The position numbers were made by a program, and so were the translations under genes. The notes beneath the pieces are model-generated. The model saw only the letters and a program-made list of their open reading frames with translations, did not search any database and was not told where the DNA came from. From Halalkalibacter krulwichiae (GTDB taxonomy: Bacteria; Bacillota; Bacilli; Bacillales; Bacillaceae_D), in contig NZ_CP020814.1 of NCBI RefSeq assembly GCF_002109385.1, positions 2,379,501-2,443,500 of the forward strand: 64,000 bases of DNA, given 5' to 3'. This document shows, piece after piece, positions 26,014 to 37,110 of this stretch (position 1 is its first letter; the number at the start of each line of letters is the position of its first letter).

Positions 26014-27438
26014 TTATGAGGAATTTGATGTTGCAGATACAGAAGGATGATTACCATCTTTGTTGTTGCTACCAAAGAAAGTCTCTCTATCTCGGTAAAG
26101 TAATGCTCCCGCGAGCAGAAAGGCAAAGAAATCAGAGATCGGAAAAGCAAGTACAACGCCATAAACCCCAAAATAGTGCGGCAAGATTAATACAAGTGGT
26201 ATTAAGAAAACAAATTGTCTTGATAAGGAGAGGATTAGAGCTTGCTTCGATTTACCTAAAGCTTGATATAACCCACTTCCAATTACTTGTACTCCAATTA
26301 AAAACACAGCAGAAAACATAATCCGAAGAAACTTAGCCCCTTCTTCTATAACCACTTGGTCAGACGTAAAAATTATCATTAACCAATGTGGAACGAGCAT
26401 AACTAGCGCGAAAATAAAAAAGGAAATTAAGACGGTTACTTTCAAGCCTAGCCGAACCGTTTCATGTAACCTCGCAAAATTTTTAGCCCCATAATTGTAA
26501 CCAACAATTGGCTGCATCCCCTGCATAACACCCATCATTGGCATCACAGTAAACATGATAATCCGTTGGATGATGCCAAATACTCCAACATGAAAATCTC
26601 CACCGAATTTGACAAGCATCGTATTTATTGCGACCATCATAACACTTCCCGCTGCTTGTTGGGCAAAGGCAGGTAATCCTACAGCGATCACTTCTTTTAC
26701 TATTTTCAGTTTTATTTTTAAATCAGTAACATGGACCTGTAAGGAACTCTTCCCTGTTAAGAAATATCTTAGAATAACTATTGTGACTGATGCCTGTGAA
26801 ATAACCGTCGCTATCGCTGCACCTTGAACGCCCATATTCAGCCAAAAAATAAAGATAGGATCCAGGATAATATTGATGACAGCTGGAATAATCATTGTCA
26901 TCATCGCAAACTTCGCATTTCCTTCAGAACGAACGATATTGTTTGTTGCAAATGCGTAAGAAAAGAAAAAGGTTCCAAGTAAGATTGGAAACATATAGGC
27001 TGATGCATGATAAATGATGGCATCTGTAGCTCCAAATAAACGTAGCATCGGGTCAAGAATCGTAAAAGCTGCAATCATACCAACTAAACTGATAATGATG
27101 ATAACAGAAATTATATTTCCAAAAACATGGTTTGCTTCTTGTTCCCGCCTCTCTCCTAACCTTCTTGAGATAACCGAAGCACCACCAATTCCCATTGCTA
27201 CCGATACGGCCATCATAATCATCATGATCGGAAAGGCAATCGTAACTCCTGCTACACCTTCTATCCCTACTCCATATGAAATAAAAATCGTATCTACGAC
27301 ATTATATAAAGCCATCACAAACATGCCAATCATCGCCGGAATTGATAAATCTTTTAATAATTTTGGGATTGGTTCGTTTCCAAGCTTTTCACTTTGTATT
27401 TTTTGTTTCATAAAAACACTACTTTCTTGGTATGACAT
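26014..27438 (-). CDS. MATE-family multidrug/metabolite exporter
   Basis: A 474-residue MATE transporter with twelve predicted helices in two homologous halves. Typical segments are IPAMIGMFVMALYNVVDTIFI near 33-53, GGASVISRRLGER near 105, and the second-half FGIIQRIIMFTVMPMMGVMQGMQPIVGYNYGA near 290-320. MATE exporters use Na+ or H+ to expel cationic compounds; this one resembles the MepA/NorM-like Bacillus group. The start is uncertain: the first ATG lacks a clear ribosome site, and the ATG at codon 10 (27411) has only AAGAAAG upstream. Confidence 0.9.
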   Translation of the reverse strand: MSYQESSVFMKQKIQSEKLGNEPIPKLLKDLSIPAMIGMFVMALYNVVDTIFISYGVGIEGVAGVTIAFPIMMIMMAVSVAMGIGGASVISRRLGERREQEANHVFGNIISVIIIISLVGMIAAFTILDPMLRLFGATDAIIYHASAYMFPILLGTFFFSYAFATNNIVRSEGNAKFAMMTMIIPAVINIILDPIFIFWLNMGVQGAAIATVISQASVTIVILRYFLTGKSSLQVHVTDLKIKLKIVKEVIAVGLPAFAQQAAGSVMMVAINTMLVKFGGDFHVGVFGIIQRIIMFTVMPMMGVMQGMQPIVGYNYGAKNFARLHETVRLGLKVTVLISFFIFALVMLVPHWLMIIFTSDQVVIEEGAKFLRIMFSAVFLIGVQVIGSGLYQALGKSKQALILSLSRQFVFLIPLVLILPHYFGVYGVVLAFPISDFFAFLLAGALLYRDRETFFGSNNKDGNHPSVSATSNSS

Positions 27439-27753
27439 TAATTATGCATTTATAAAAGAAATCAAATAATCAATAGCAAACAACCGTTCTACGTTTTAAA
27501 ATCTATTATCGTGTGCTTAGATTACATTAAAATAAATTCATGATGACAACCTCGTTATTATCGTCAACTCTTCCTTTTACCATTTCAAATCATACACCGA
27601 TTAAATCTTACAATCAACTACTTTATTTCGCCTACCTAATTATTTTCAAATAAGAATATTAAAGTTTCCTTCTCATTTTTACACCCTTGCCTATTCCTTA
27701 ACATATAGTATCTAAACAATCGGTAAATGACCGATGAAAGGAGTTGAAAGAAA
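27439..27753. promoter_or_regulatory. Divergent intergenic region with a small palindrome
   Basis: This 315-base AT-rich gap holds the divergent promoters of the MATE exporter and the permease. ATCGGT AAATG ACCGAT (27719-27735) is a small inverted repeat just before the permease ribosome site (GAAAGGAG) and could be an operator. I see no other structure or gene. Confidence 0.35.
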
Positions 27754-29174
27754 ATGGTATTAACAGCACCTCACTGGATCTATTTAATAGGTACATTTGT
27801 GATTATTTTGACAATGTTATTTAGACAAAATGTTGTAGTCCCTGCCGTATTAATGACGTTCTTTGTAGGTTGGGTCTATTCAGGCTCTTTTTCAAGTGGA
27901 TTACAAACCATTTTTGAAGCTAGTTTAACAGCAGCTGGTGAGCTTTTTAATATATTCCTTATCATTGCTATAATGACTGCTCTCCTTCATTCATTAAAAG
28001 CAATTGGTGCAGATGAACAAATGATTACACCATTTCAGAAGTTCATGAAAAACGGTCATATTTCATTTTGGGTAATTGTTGGTGTAACATATGCAATTTC
28101 TCTTTTCTTTTGGCCAACTCCAGCAGTCCCATTAATTGGAGCATTGCTTATTCCAGTTGCCATTCGTGCAGGTCTTCCACCAATTGGGGCAGCGATAGCG
28201 ATATCTTTAGCCGGTCAGGGAATGGCTTTATCTGCAGATTACATGATTAAGATTGCTCCGATGCTAAATGCAACATCCGCAGGTGTATCCGTTGATGCTG
28301 TAGCCAACCGTGCTTTAGTTCTTTCAATTATTACAGGTGCAATTGCATTGTCTTATGCATACTTTTCAATTAGAAAATCCATTCAGAAGCCTTCAAAACA
28401 ACATTTGCAAACATGGGAAAAAAGTAGCGGAATGGAACTCGAGGAAAAGTCCGTTGTGCCAAAACAATCAAAAAAAGAACGTGTTCTATTTGCATTTATT
28501 GTTCCGCTTTCCTTTCTCCTCATCGTCATTTACATGATTTTATCGATGTTTACAGAATCCATCCCTGGTTTAGAGGGGGCGCTGGCGCATCATTAATCGG
28601 AGGAACAGCGCTTCTTTTGCTCATTGCTGCAACATTCTTTTACAACATACGTAAATCGTTACCAAATGTAAGCGATTTTCTTGTAAAAGGCTTCCTATTT
28701 GCCTTTAAAGCAATGGGGCCTGTTATTCCAATCGCTGGTTTCTTCTTTATTGGGAGCGGAGAATTTTCAGCTCGTATTTTTAAAGTCGAAGCAGAATCTG
28801 CTCCTACATTCTTGTTTGATCTTGTTCAGGCAGGTCAACAAATTATACCTGAAAGTGCTATATTAGCAGCATTTGGTATTCTTTTAATCGGGATGATTAC
28901 AGGATTAGATGGTTCAGGGTTTTCTGGATTACCACTAGTCGGAGCATTGTCTGGAGCACTAGGACAGTCGGTTGGAATGGATACAGCGACTCTAGCTGCA
29001 ATTGGTCAAATGGGTTCCATTTGGGTTGGTGGAGGAACGTTAATCGCTTGGTCTTCACTAGTAGCGGTGGCTGGCTTTGCAAAAGTTCCAGTAATGGAAC
29101 TCGTACGAAAAAGTTTCATCCCTGTTATGCTCGGCTTAATTATCTCAACAATTGCTGCGATATTATTTTTCTAG
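27754..29174 (+). pseudogene. Polytopic permease of the ion-transporter type, frameshifted
   Basis: Two frames together encode a membrane protein of about 473 residues with roughly 11-12 helices. Frame 1 (27754 to about 28575) ends in IPGLEGALAHH-stop. The continuing frame resumes as GAGASLIGGTALLL and runs to 29174. The switch falls in a run of five G (28575-28579), and a sixth G would restore PGLEGGAGASLIGG. Conserved stretches such as FFWPTPAVPLIGALLIPVAI and TGLDGSGFSGLPLVGALS suggest a substrate path of the ion-transporter superfamily. The substrate is unknown and I do not recognise a named family. Break may be real or a homopolymer error. Confidence 0.75.
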
Positions 29175-29184
29175 CGTGAAAGCT

Positions 29185-29220
29185 AAAGAGCCGTTGAGAT
29201 ATTGTTCTCAACGGCTCTTT
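29185..29220. terminator. Bidirectional terminator
   Basis: Perfect 15-bp stem AAAGAGCCGTTGAGA / TCTCAACGGCTCTTT with a 6-base loop between the convergent permease and metY genes. Confidence 0.85.
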
Positions 29221-29229
29221 AAAATAGGA

Positions 29230-30641
<1,412 letters not shown>

Positions 30642-30650
<9 letters not shown>

Positions 30651-30848
30651 ACTTTCAATAATTTGTTTTACTCTTCCTACTTGGCCATTTTGTAATCTAA
30701 CTTTAATTCCATGTGGGTGGTAAGGAGATTTTGTTAGTATGTCCTTCACAATTCCCCGCGTTGTTTTCCCAGTACGTTGATCTTGCTTCAAGATAATATC
30801 AACTTCTATTCCCGACTTTATATGCTTTCTTTCTTGACCAGAGATCAT
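30642..30848 (-). CDS. ywbE: YwbE family protein (DUF2196)
   Basis: A 68-residue protein with the strongly conserved family core IILKQDQRTGKTTRGIVKDI followed by PHGIKVRLQNGQVGRV, matching B. subtilis YwbE. The pattern is that of a small beta-rich (KOW-like) domain; function unknown. AAGAGG precedes the ATG. It follows the 46-residue membrane peptide gene by 53 bases on the same strand. Confidence 0.9.
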
Positions 30849-30901
30849 TTGATTCCTCTTTTCTTGGACTAGATGAAGTCTCTCAATAGTCCCTTTTTTC
30901 C

Positions 30902-31042
30902 TTATCCTAAATTGGAACTAATGACTGAGCCATGTTGATGTAAATTAGGTTCATTCTCTGCCGTTAATACATAATATCCTATGATTACAGCTACTAAGAT
31001 CGCTATAGCAGAAAATAACCAGGTTCGAACCGTTTTTGTCAT
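30902..31042 (-). CDS. 46-residue single-helix membrane peptide downstream of copA
   Basis: ATG at 31042 with GGGAGAGAGG upstream and a TAA at 30902-30904. The product starts MTKTVRTW, has one hydrophobic helix (LFSAIAILVAVIIGYYVL) and ends with a short outside tail holding HQHGS. It lies 21 bases after the copA stop on the same strand, so it may be co-transcribed with the copper genes, and the His pair may bind metal (inference). I do not know a named family. Confidence 0.65.
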   Translation of the reverse strand: MTKTVRTWLFSAIAILVAVIIGYYVLTAENEPNLHQHGSVISSNLG

Positions 31043-31063
31043 TTTCCTCTCTCCCTTTCATAC

Positions 31064-33475
31064 TTAAAGGTTCGTTTTTTGCAATCTAAGTGCATTTAAG
31101 ACAACCGATACAGAACTAAATGCCATTGCAGCTCCTGCGACCCAAGGTGCAAGTAAACCAATTGCTGCAATCGGAATTCCTACGGAGTTATAGACAAAAG
31201 CAAAAAAGAGATTCTGCTTTATGTTCACCATTGTTTTGCGGCTCATTATAATTGCATCTGCTACGCTATTTAAGTCCCCGCGCATTAAGGTAACATCAGC
31301 TGCTTCGATAGCCACATCCGCCCCTGTTCCAATTGCCATACCAATATCTGCTATAGCTAATGCTGGAGCATCATTTAATCCATCACCCACCATAGCTACC
31401 TTCTTGCCTTTTCGTTGAAGCTTTTCAATAGCAGCGCTTTTTTCTTCTGGAAGAACTTCAGCTACAACATGATCGATCCCAACTTGTTTCGCAATCGCTT
31501 TAGCCGTACGCTCGTTGTCTCCTGTTAACATAATGACGTCAAGTCCAAGGTTATGCAACCTTTCTACTGCCTGTTTCGATGTGGGCTTAACAACATCAGC
31601 TACCGCAATTAAACCTGCAAATTGACCAGCTATAGCAACAAGCATCACTGTTTTACCATCATTTTCCAAACGGGTCATTTCTTCTATTGCGTCCATAAAT
31701 AATACGTTTGCTTCACTTAATAATTTTTTTGTACCAATTAACATTGAATAACCATCAACAACAGCTTCTATCCCTTGACCTGGCACTGCTTTGAATTGAT
31801 CAACATTTGATAAAACAAGTCCTTCTTTTTCTGCCTGGTTTACAATAGCTTGCGCTAACGGATGTTCTGATTTACTCTCAGCCGAAGCAATTAACTTTAA
31901 TAGCTCTTTCTTATCAAATGTTTCCTCAGGTAAGAGATCCGTTACCGTTGGCTCCCCTTTTGTAACCGTTCCTGTTTTATCTAAAACGATGGTCTGTATC
32001 ATTTGAGTATTTTCTAAATGTTCACCACCTTTAAACAGTAATCCTAGTTCAGCGGCACGACCCGATCCTGCCATAATAGAAGTTGGCGTTGCAAGTCCCA
32101 ATGCACACGGACACGCAATAACTAGAATAGAAATTGTCGGAATTAGCGCTTGCCCAACATTCCCTGGTGTAATAAAAAGATACCATATGAAAAAGGAGAC
32201 TATCGCAATCCCAACAACAACCGGGACAAATACCCCTGAAACTTTATCTGTCATCCTTTGTATATTCGCTTTTGAGCCTTGGGCATTTTCCACGATTTTA
32301 ATGATTTGTGATAATGCCGTATCTTTTCCAACCTTCTCAGCAATCATTGTTAGAGAGCCATTCTTATTTAGAGTGGAGCCAATAACTTCATCTCCTTCTC
32401 CTTTATCTACTGGTATACTCTCACCTGTTATCATTGACTCATCAACAGCAGAATGTCCAGCAATAATCAAACCATCAACTGGTATTTTCTCTCCTGGTTT
32501 CACGATAAGTCGGTCCCCAACGTGAACATTTTCAAGCGGTACAGAAACCATTTTTCCATTTCGAATTACGGTAGCGCTTTTCACTTTTAAACCAAGGAGC
32601 TTCTGAATTGCTTTGCTCGTTTTCCCTTTTGCTCGTACTTCAAATAACTTCCCTAATACGATTAAAGTAATAATGACTGCCGATGTTTCAAAATATAAAT
32701 CTGGCATTACGATTCCAAGTTGCATTGCTTCAAACCCAAGATAAATACTATAAAAATAAGCAGCAGAAGTACCTAAAGCGACAAGTACATCCATATTTGC
32801 ACTCTTGTTTCGTAGTGCTTTATAAGCCCCTATATAAAATTGTGAACCGACTACAAATTGAACAGGAGTAGCTAATGCAAGTTGTACCCAAGGATTCATA
32901 AACATGTCAGGCATCCAAATAAACGATGTAAATTCAAAATGAGTGACCATTGCCCAAACAAGGGGTAATGTTAAAATTATGGAGAACAAGAATTTACCTA
33001 ATTGCTTCTCCATCTCTTTCTCTTTCGAGTTCTCTCGTTCTCTCGTTCTTTCTTTTTCCTTTAACCCGAAACCTAGTTTCTCCACAGCAGATTTCATATC
33101 TGGAACGTCAATTGCACCTTCTAAAAACTGTACGCTTGCCGTTTCTAATGCTAGATTTACATTTGCCTGCTTGATACCTGGCAATTGATTTAACTTTTTT
33201 TCAATCCGATTGGCACAGGCCGCACAAGTCATACCAGATACTGTGAAATCCGCCTTCAGCTCACGTACTTGGTATCCTAGACCTTCTACTTTTTTCGTTA
33301 ATTGATCGACGGATACTTCTTCAGGGTCATACTTTACGCTGGCACGCTCCGTAGTCAAGTTCACATTAGCATCTGCAACTCCATCAATCCTTTTAATTCC
33401 TTTTTCTACCCTAGTTGAACAAGCAGCACAGGTCATTCCAGAAATAGAAAAAGTAACCTCTTTCTCTTTAAACAT
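31064..33475 (-). CDS. copA: Copper-exporting P1B-type ATPase CopA
   Basis: An 803-residue Cu+ exporter. Two heavy-metal-binding domains with GMTCAAC (Cys-x-x-Cys) lie at about 11-17 and 79-85. The membrane CPC motif is in [11 protein letters not shown] near 455. The phosphorylation site is [10 protein letters not shown] near 500, HP motif SEHPLAQ near 545, and hinge [12 protein letters not shown] near 700. It pumps cytosolic Cu(I) out using ATP. The ATG at 33475 follows GAGGTGG; an upstream GTG is less well placed. A CsoR-type palindrome sits 20 bases upstream, and csoR and copZ lie just before it. Confidence 0.96.
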   Translation of the reverse strand: MFKEKEVTFSISGMTCAACSTRVEKGIKRIDGVADANVNLTTERASVKYDPEEVSVDQLTKKVEGLGYQVRELKADFTVSGMTCAACANRIEKKLNQLPGIKQANVNLALETASVQFLEGAIDVPDMKSAVEKLGFGLKEKERTRERENSKEKEMEKQLGKFLFSIILTLPLVWAMVTHFEFTSFIWMPDMFMNPWVQLALATPVQFVVGSQFYIGAYKALRNKSANMDVLVALGTSAAYFYSIYLGFEAMQLGIVMPDLYFETSAVIITLIVLGKLFEVRAKGKTSKAIQKLLGLKVKSATVIRNGKMVSVPLENVHVGDRLIVKPGEKIPVDGLIIAGHSAVDESMITGESIPVDKGEGDEVIGSTLNKNGSLTMIAEKVGKDTALSQIIKIVENAQGSKANIQRMTDKVSGVFVPVVVGIAIVSFFIWYLFITPGNVGQALIPTISILVIACPCALGLATPTSIMAGSGRAAELGLLFKGGEHLENTQMIQTIVLDKTGTVTKGEPTVTDLLPEETFDKKELLKLIASAESKSEHPLAQAIVNQAEKEGLVLSNVDQFKAVPGQGIEAVVDGYSMLIGTKKLLSEANVLFMDAIEEMTRLENDGKTVMLVAIAGQFAGLIAVADVVKPTSKQAVERLHNLGLDVIMLTGDNERTAKAIAKQVGIDHVVAEVLPEEKSAAIEKLQRKGKKVAMVGDGLNDAPALAIADIGMAIGTGADVAIEAADVTLMRGDLNSVADAIIMSRKTMVNIKQNLFFAFVYNSVGIPIAAIGLLAPWVAGAAMAFSSVSVVLNALRLQKTNL

Positions 33476-33494
33476 TTGTTCCCACCTCACCCAT

Positions 33495-33509
33495 TACCCC
33501 TATAGGGTA
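33495..33509 (-). promoter_or_regulatory. CsoR-type operator upstream of copA
   Basis: TACCCCTATAGGGTA, a palindrome with TACCC..GGGTA arms as expected for CsoR sites, lies directly upstream of the copA ribosome site and downstream of the copZ stop. It suggests copA has its own copper-responsive promoter or a second CsoR contact. Confidence 0.7.
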
Positions 33510-33555
33510 TAAATACGTTATAAGAAAACGCGCCAAATTAGGCACGTTTATTGTA

Positions 33556-33762
33556 TTACACAACATCATATCCTTGATCTTCAATCTCCTCTTTAATGTC
33601 ACTTAAAGAAACCTCTTTATTATTAAAAGAAACATCAACTAGACCTTTTTCTAGATTGACTTTGACGGATTGAATACCATCAAGCTTACTTACACTTCCT
33701 TCAACTGCTGAAACACAATGATTACAAGACATTCCTTTTACTTCAATTGTTGCTTTTTCCAT
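33556..33762 (-). CDS. copZ: Copper chaperone CopZ
   Basis: A 68-residue Atx1-like chaperone with the copper motif GMSCNHC at residues 10-16 and the usual beta-alpha-beta-beta-alpha-beta pattern ending EDQGYDVV. It carries Cu(I) to CopA. AAGGTGAT lies before the ATG, and a perfect CsoR-type palindrome lies 46 bases further up. About 80 bases separate it from copA. Confidence 0.96.
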   Translation of the reverse strand: MEKATIEVKGMSCNHCVSAVEGSVSKLDGIQSVKVNLEKGLVDVSFNNKEVSLSDIKEEIEDQGYDVV

Positions 33763-33807
33763 GATCTCATCACCTTTTTTCGTTTGATCAATTGCATTTT
33801 ACCATAC

Positions 33808-33819
33808 TACCCTAGGGTA
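33808..33819 (-). promoter_or_regulatory. CsoR-type operator upstream of copZ
   Basis: Perfect 12-base palindrome TACCCTAGGGTA between csoR and copZ, matching the core of known Bacillus CsoR sites. Copper binding to CsoR should release it. Confidence 0.75.
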
Positions 33820-33842
33820 ATCAATCAATAAAAATGCTTGAC

Positions 33843-34148
33843 CTACGTTTTTGTTAGTCTTTCAATAACATCCATAAGTTCGGAGATTGCTTCCTCACCA
33901 TTTCCTTTTTGTATAGCTCCTGCTACACAATGTTTTGTATGATTTTCCATTAGCTGCAGGCTTACTTTTTTCATTGCTGCATTAATTGCAGAAATCTGAA
34001 TCAAAATATCAACACAGTACCGATCACTTTCAACCATATTTTGAATTCCGCGGACTTGACCTTCAATTCTTTTTAATCGATTTATAAGTTGCTCTTTCTC
34101 ACGAGAATGTCGATGATCAACTGTTTTTAGTTCAATTTCTTTTGACAT
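33843..34148 (-). CDS. csoR: Copper-sensing repressor CsoR
   Basis: A 101-residue CsoR/RcnR-family helical repressor. The copper ligands Cys-His-Cys are visible: SDRYCVDIL near 46 and ENHTKHC near 71-75. The basic face RLKRIEGQVRG is near 27-37. The ATG at 34148 follows GGAGAGG; the reading frame extends upstream but lacks a ribosome site. It precedes copZ-copA and should repress them when copper is low. It follows a Met-rich membrane protein gene by 46 bases. Confidence 0.94.
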   Translation of the reverse strand: MSKEIELKTVDHRHSREKEQLINRLKRIEGQVRGIQNMVESDRYCVDILIQISAINAAMKKVSLQLMENHTKHCVAGAIQKGNGEEAISELMDVIERLTKT

Positions 34149-34194
34149 CGCCAACCGTCCTCTCCTTTTTCTTCCTATTACTATTATACATAAA

Positions 34195-34782
34195 TTACTT
34201 CTTGTCAAACAAAGTCATATTTAAAACTTCATGATGATCTAGATGTGGTTTCATTTGATCTACCGGAAAAATGGGACTGCCTTTCTCGAGTACTAAAAAG
34301 GCAAACAATACGACTAATAATGCAATGATTGGATTTTGAAGAAATTGTAAAACACGAGATTTAGTTTGCGAGTAAAACAATCGAATTGTGCATAGTAGCA
34401 TAACTAAGCTAATCATATATAAAAATTTCAGTATTGTATCTTCTTGACCAACAGGTGACATTACACCTACCATCGCACCCATCATACCGCCCATTAATCC
34501 TGCTAGCATACCCTCTATACAAGCTAGTAATTGAGCTGGCAAACCAAGGAAAGCCCCTATCGTCATTCCAATGACAATACTTAAAATGGTTGCTTCAATA
34601 AAATTTCCTCTAAATAAAATACCCAGTAAAGTTCCATATAAAACCCCTGCTGCCATTCCACCAGCCATAGTCGTCATCATTGTATTCATTTTCTCTTCTT
34701 CACGGTTACAAACAATGACTAGATAGTAGCAAATAAATAACAAAGCCGTCCCAATTAAATATAGAAATAAACCTGTTGACAT
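34195..34782 (-). CDS. Methionine-rich membrane protein heading the copper cassette
   Basis: A 195-residue protein with about five helices. The cytosolic/membrane border is rich in Met (NTMMTTMAGGMAAG near 33-46; MLAGLMGGMMGAMVGVM near 92-108). The C-terminal tail contains HLDHHE. Met and His clusters suggest Cu handling, supported by its place 46 bases before csoR on the same strand; function is otherwise unknown to me. The ATG at 34782, 6 bases after GGGGGG, is preferred to the ATG two codons earlier. Confidence 0.75.
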   Translation of the reverse strand: MSTGLFLYLIGTALLFICYYLVIVCNREEEKMNTMMTTMAGGMAAGVLYGTLLGILFRGNFIEATILSIVIGMTIGAFLGLPAQLLACIEGMLAGLMGGMMGAMVGVMSPVGQEDTILKFLYMISLVMLLCTIRLFYSQTKSRVLQFLQNPIIALLVVLFAFLVLEKGSPIFPVDQMKPHLDHHEVLNMTLFDKK

Positions 34783-34987
34783 ACTCATCCCCCCTATCCT
34801 TTTCTTGTATTATCCTATTTCAATCTATATAGGTTTAGTACAAGATAACAACCTGAAGCTAGGAGTTAGTTTTTGAGTGAATCAACATGTCTAACATTAA
34901 GGGGATTAAACTGTGATTCGTGGAGTATTTTGTCTGGCATCAACAGATTTTATAATAAGGGCGCCACACACAATGAGAGTTCCTTTA

Positions 34988-35788
34988 TTACGGGACATGA
35001 ATCTCCTTTAATTCAGGAAAGACTTCAAGTACACGTTCAATTGGAATGGCAAGTCCTTCACTTTCCTCGCCACTTCTAAGAGAAGGAATCGTTCTTGCAT
35101 ACACTACACCTACAACTTCCCCCTTTTGTGAAAGGACTGGACTGCCACTGTGCCCTGGGAAAATGGCATTCGAAATTTTCAGGACTTGAAAAGGGAATTC
35201 ATTGTTTAGAATTTCTCCTTCATTGATAATTTGAGTTTGTGTTAATGGATTTCCAATCACATATATTTTTTCACTTTGCTTTGCATCTTCTATTTGAAAC
35301 CGCAAATACGGGAGGTCTTCTTCACTTTGTACTCGTAATAAGGCAACATCTAAATCCACATCAGACTTCATTACTTCTGCATGTAATATTTCCCCATTTG
35401 GAAAGATAGCAGCAATTGGATCCCGACTATCTATAACGTGGTGATTTGTTAATATAAGTCCTTCAGGGTGAATGTTAAAACCAGTCCCTCTACCTCCGTT
35501 TCCTTGAATCGTAACAACAGCTTCTTTAAATTCATTTATATTTTCTAACTGGCTTAACTCATCCGATGTTCGAACTAACTCACGATTATCTGATGAATAT
35601 AAATTGAACCAAATGTTTGCTACTTGTAAAAGGAGAAGAAGAACCAAGCAAATGCCAATTAAACGAAAAAGCCTCTTTTTTGATTTTTTCTTTTTAAAAT
35701 CTTCTTCTGACTCTTCTTCATCAAATAGAAAGTCTTCTGGAGTTGGGACATACTCTTCTTCTTTGTTATCTTCAGGTTGATCTTTCAA
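34988..35788 (-). CDS. Membrane-anchored trypsin-like serine protease (HtrA-type, no PDZ)
   Basis: A 266-residue protein: acidic cytosolic N-terminus, one membrane helix at about 40-62 (LFRLIGICLVLLLLLQVANIW), then an extracytoplasmic S1C protease domain. The catalytic triad is visible as His in LTNHHVI near 115, Asp in DVDLDVALLRV near 143 and Ser in GHSGSPVL near 217. Unlike HtrA/HtrB/YyxA it stops without a PDZ domain. TTG start with AAGGAGGGGG upstream. Substrate unknown. The ~200 bases after its stop, up to the copper cassette, show no gene. Confidence 0.85.
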   Translation of the reverse strand: MKDQPEDNKEEEYVPTPEDFLFDEEESEEDFKKKKSKKRLFRLIGICLVLLLLLQVANIWFNLYSSDNRELVRTSDELSQLENINEFKEAVVTIQGNGGRGTGFNIHPEGLILTNHHVIDSRDPIAAIFPNGEILHAEVMKSDVDLDVALLRVQSEEDLPYLRFQIEDAKQSEKIYVIGNPLTQTQIINEGEILNNEFPFQVLKISNAIFPGHSGSPVLSQKGEVVGVVYARTIPSLRSGEESEGLAIPIERVLEVFPELKEIHVP

Positions 35789-35954
35789 TGATTCCCCCTC
35801 CTTTACACATGTCTAAACTTCCATATCTTAAGTGTAACAAATATAGACTCTCTTTAATAGAAAGCAAATTGTTATCACTATACGCCTCTTATAATGGTCG
35901 AACGAATTAATTTGTTTTATACTAGAGCTACACATATGAAAAAGGAGGAAGTTT

Positions 35955-36302
35955 ATGGAAGTCATTACAATCGATGTTGTCCAAAAGGCCATTAACTCTT
36001 TTGTGAATGAAGACATATATTTACATCTTGAAACAACAAATGGCGCGTATGCATCACACTTTGATGAATCGTTTTTTTCAGCAAGTGCGTATATTCGTAA
36101 TGCGAGAGTTAAGTATGAACATGGCAAAATCATCGGACAAGGTCCCTTCCGAGTCGGACTCAAAATCGAATTAGGCTGGGTTTATGCAGAAGGATTAACA
36201 CATTTTGAAATCGATGATTTAGGCAGACTGTTATTGGCCGGTCATGGAAATGATGGAAAACTAGGAGTTGCACTGGAAATCAGTAAAACCCCTTTTGAAT
36301 AG
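35955..36302 (+). CDS. yojF: YojF family protein (DUF1806)
   Basis: A 115-residue protein matching the YojF/DUF1806 family (YLHLETTNGAYASHFDE, then YEHGKIIGQGPFRVGLKIEL and GWVYAEGLTHFE). In B. subtilis yojF precedes yojG (bshB2) exactly as here, with a 15-base gap. It is linked to bacillithiol formation by position only; biochemical role unknown. AAAGGAGG precedes the ATG. Confidence 0.92.
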   Translation: MEVITIDVVQKAINSFVNEDIYLHLETTNGAYASHFDESFFSASAYIRNARVKYEHGKIIGQGPFRVGLKIELGWVYAEGLTHFEIDDLGRLLLAGHGNDGKLGVALEISKTPFE

Positions 36303-36317
36303 AAAGGAGCTCATGCA

Positions 36318-36986
36318 ATGAATAAAGAACGACACGTTCTCGTTGTCTTTCCACACCCAGATGATGAAGCATTTGGCGTATCCGGAACGCTCGCAATGCA
36401 TATTGCAAATGGTACCCCAATTACATACGCTTGTTTAACGTTAGGAGAGATGGGACGTAACCTAGGTAATCCCCCATTTGCCACTAGAGAGAGCCTGCCA
36501 AAGATTCGCAAAAAAGAATTGCTTAAAGCCGCTGAAGCAATTGGCATTTCAGATTTAAGAATGCTGAGGTTCCGAGATAAAACAATCGAATTTGAAGATG
36601 ACGAAAAAATGACTCAACTGATTGAATCTTTAATCACGGAACTAAATCCGTCTCTTGTCATTAGCTTTTATCCTGGTCACTCTGTGCATCCAGATCATGA
36701 AGCAACAGCTCGAGCCGTTGTTCGTGCAATTCAACGTATGCACAAAGACGACCGCCCGAATTTGCACTGTGTCGCTTTCTCGAATAATCATGAACAAGAA
36801 ATCGGACCAGCCGATATCATGATAAATATAGAACCATTTGCCGAGCAAAAGAAAAATGCAATTAGGGCACACCTTTCTCAAACGGCTTGGATGTTAGAAG
36901 AAATGGAGCCCAAGTGGAAAGCTGGTGATAAAATTGCCATGGAATGGCTTCATACAGAACGTTTCTGGACTTATCGTTTCACCTAA
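36318..36986 (+). CDS. bshB2: Bacillithiol biosynthesis deacetylase BshB2
   Basis: A 222-residue LmbE-like zinc deacetylase with PHPDDEAFG at 12-20 (zinc ligands and catalytic Asp) and third ligand HPDHEA near 117. It removes acetyl from GlcNAc-malate to give GlcN-malate, the second step of bacillithiol synthesis, in partial redundancy with BshB1. GAAAGGAG precedes the ATG. Co-transcribed with yojF; a terminator follows. Confidence 0.93.
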   Translation: MNKERHVLVVFPHPDDEAFGVSGTLAMHIANGTPITYACLTLGEMGRNLGNPPFATRESLPKIRKKELLKAAEAIGISDLRMLRFRDKTIEFEDDEKMTQLIESLITELNPSLVISFYPGHSVHPDHEATARAVVRAIQRMHKDDRPNLHCVAFSNNHEQEIGPADIMINIEPFAEQKKNAIRAHLSQTAWMLEEMEPKWKAGDKIAMEWLHTERFWTYRFT

Positions 36987-36990
36987 TCAA

Positions 36991-37035
36991 AAGCTTTCTC
37001 GAAAAGTTAAATTGACTTTTCGAGAGGCTTTTTTT
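36991..37035 (+). terminator. Terminator after bshB2
   Basis: AAGCTTTCTCGAAAAGT pairs with ACTTTTCGAGAGGCTT, followed by a seven-T run. Confidence 0.88.
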
Positions 37036-37110
37036 CAATTCCTTGCACAATAATAGGTATTCATCTATAATATATGATTTATGAAATGGTTTAAGAGAGG
37101 AGTGATCAAA

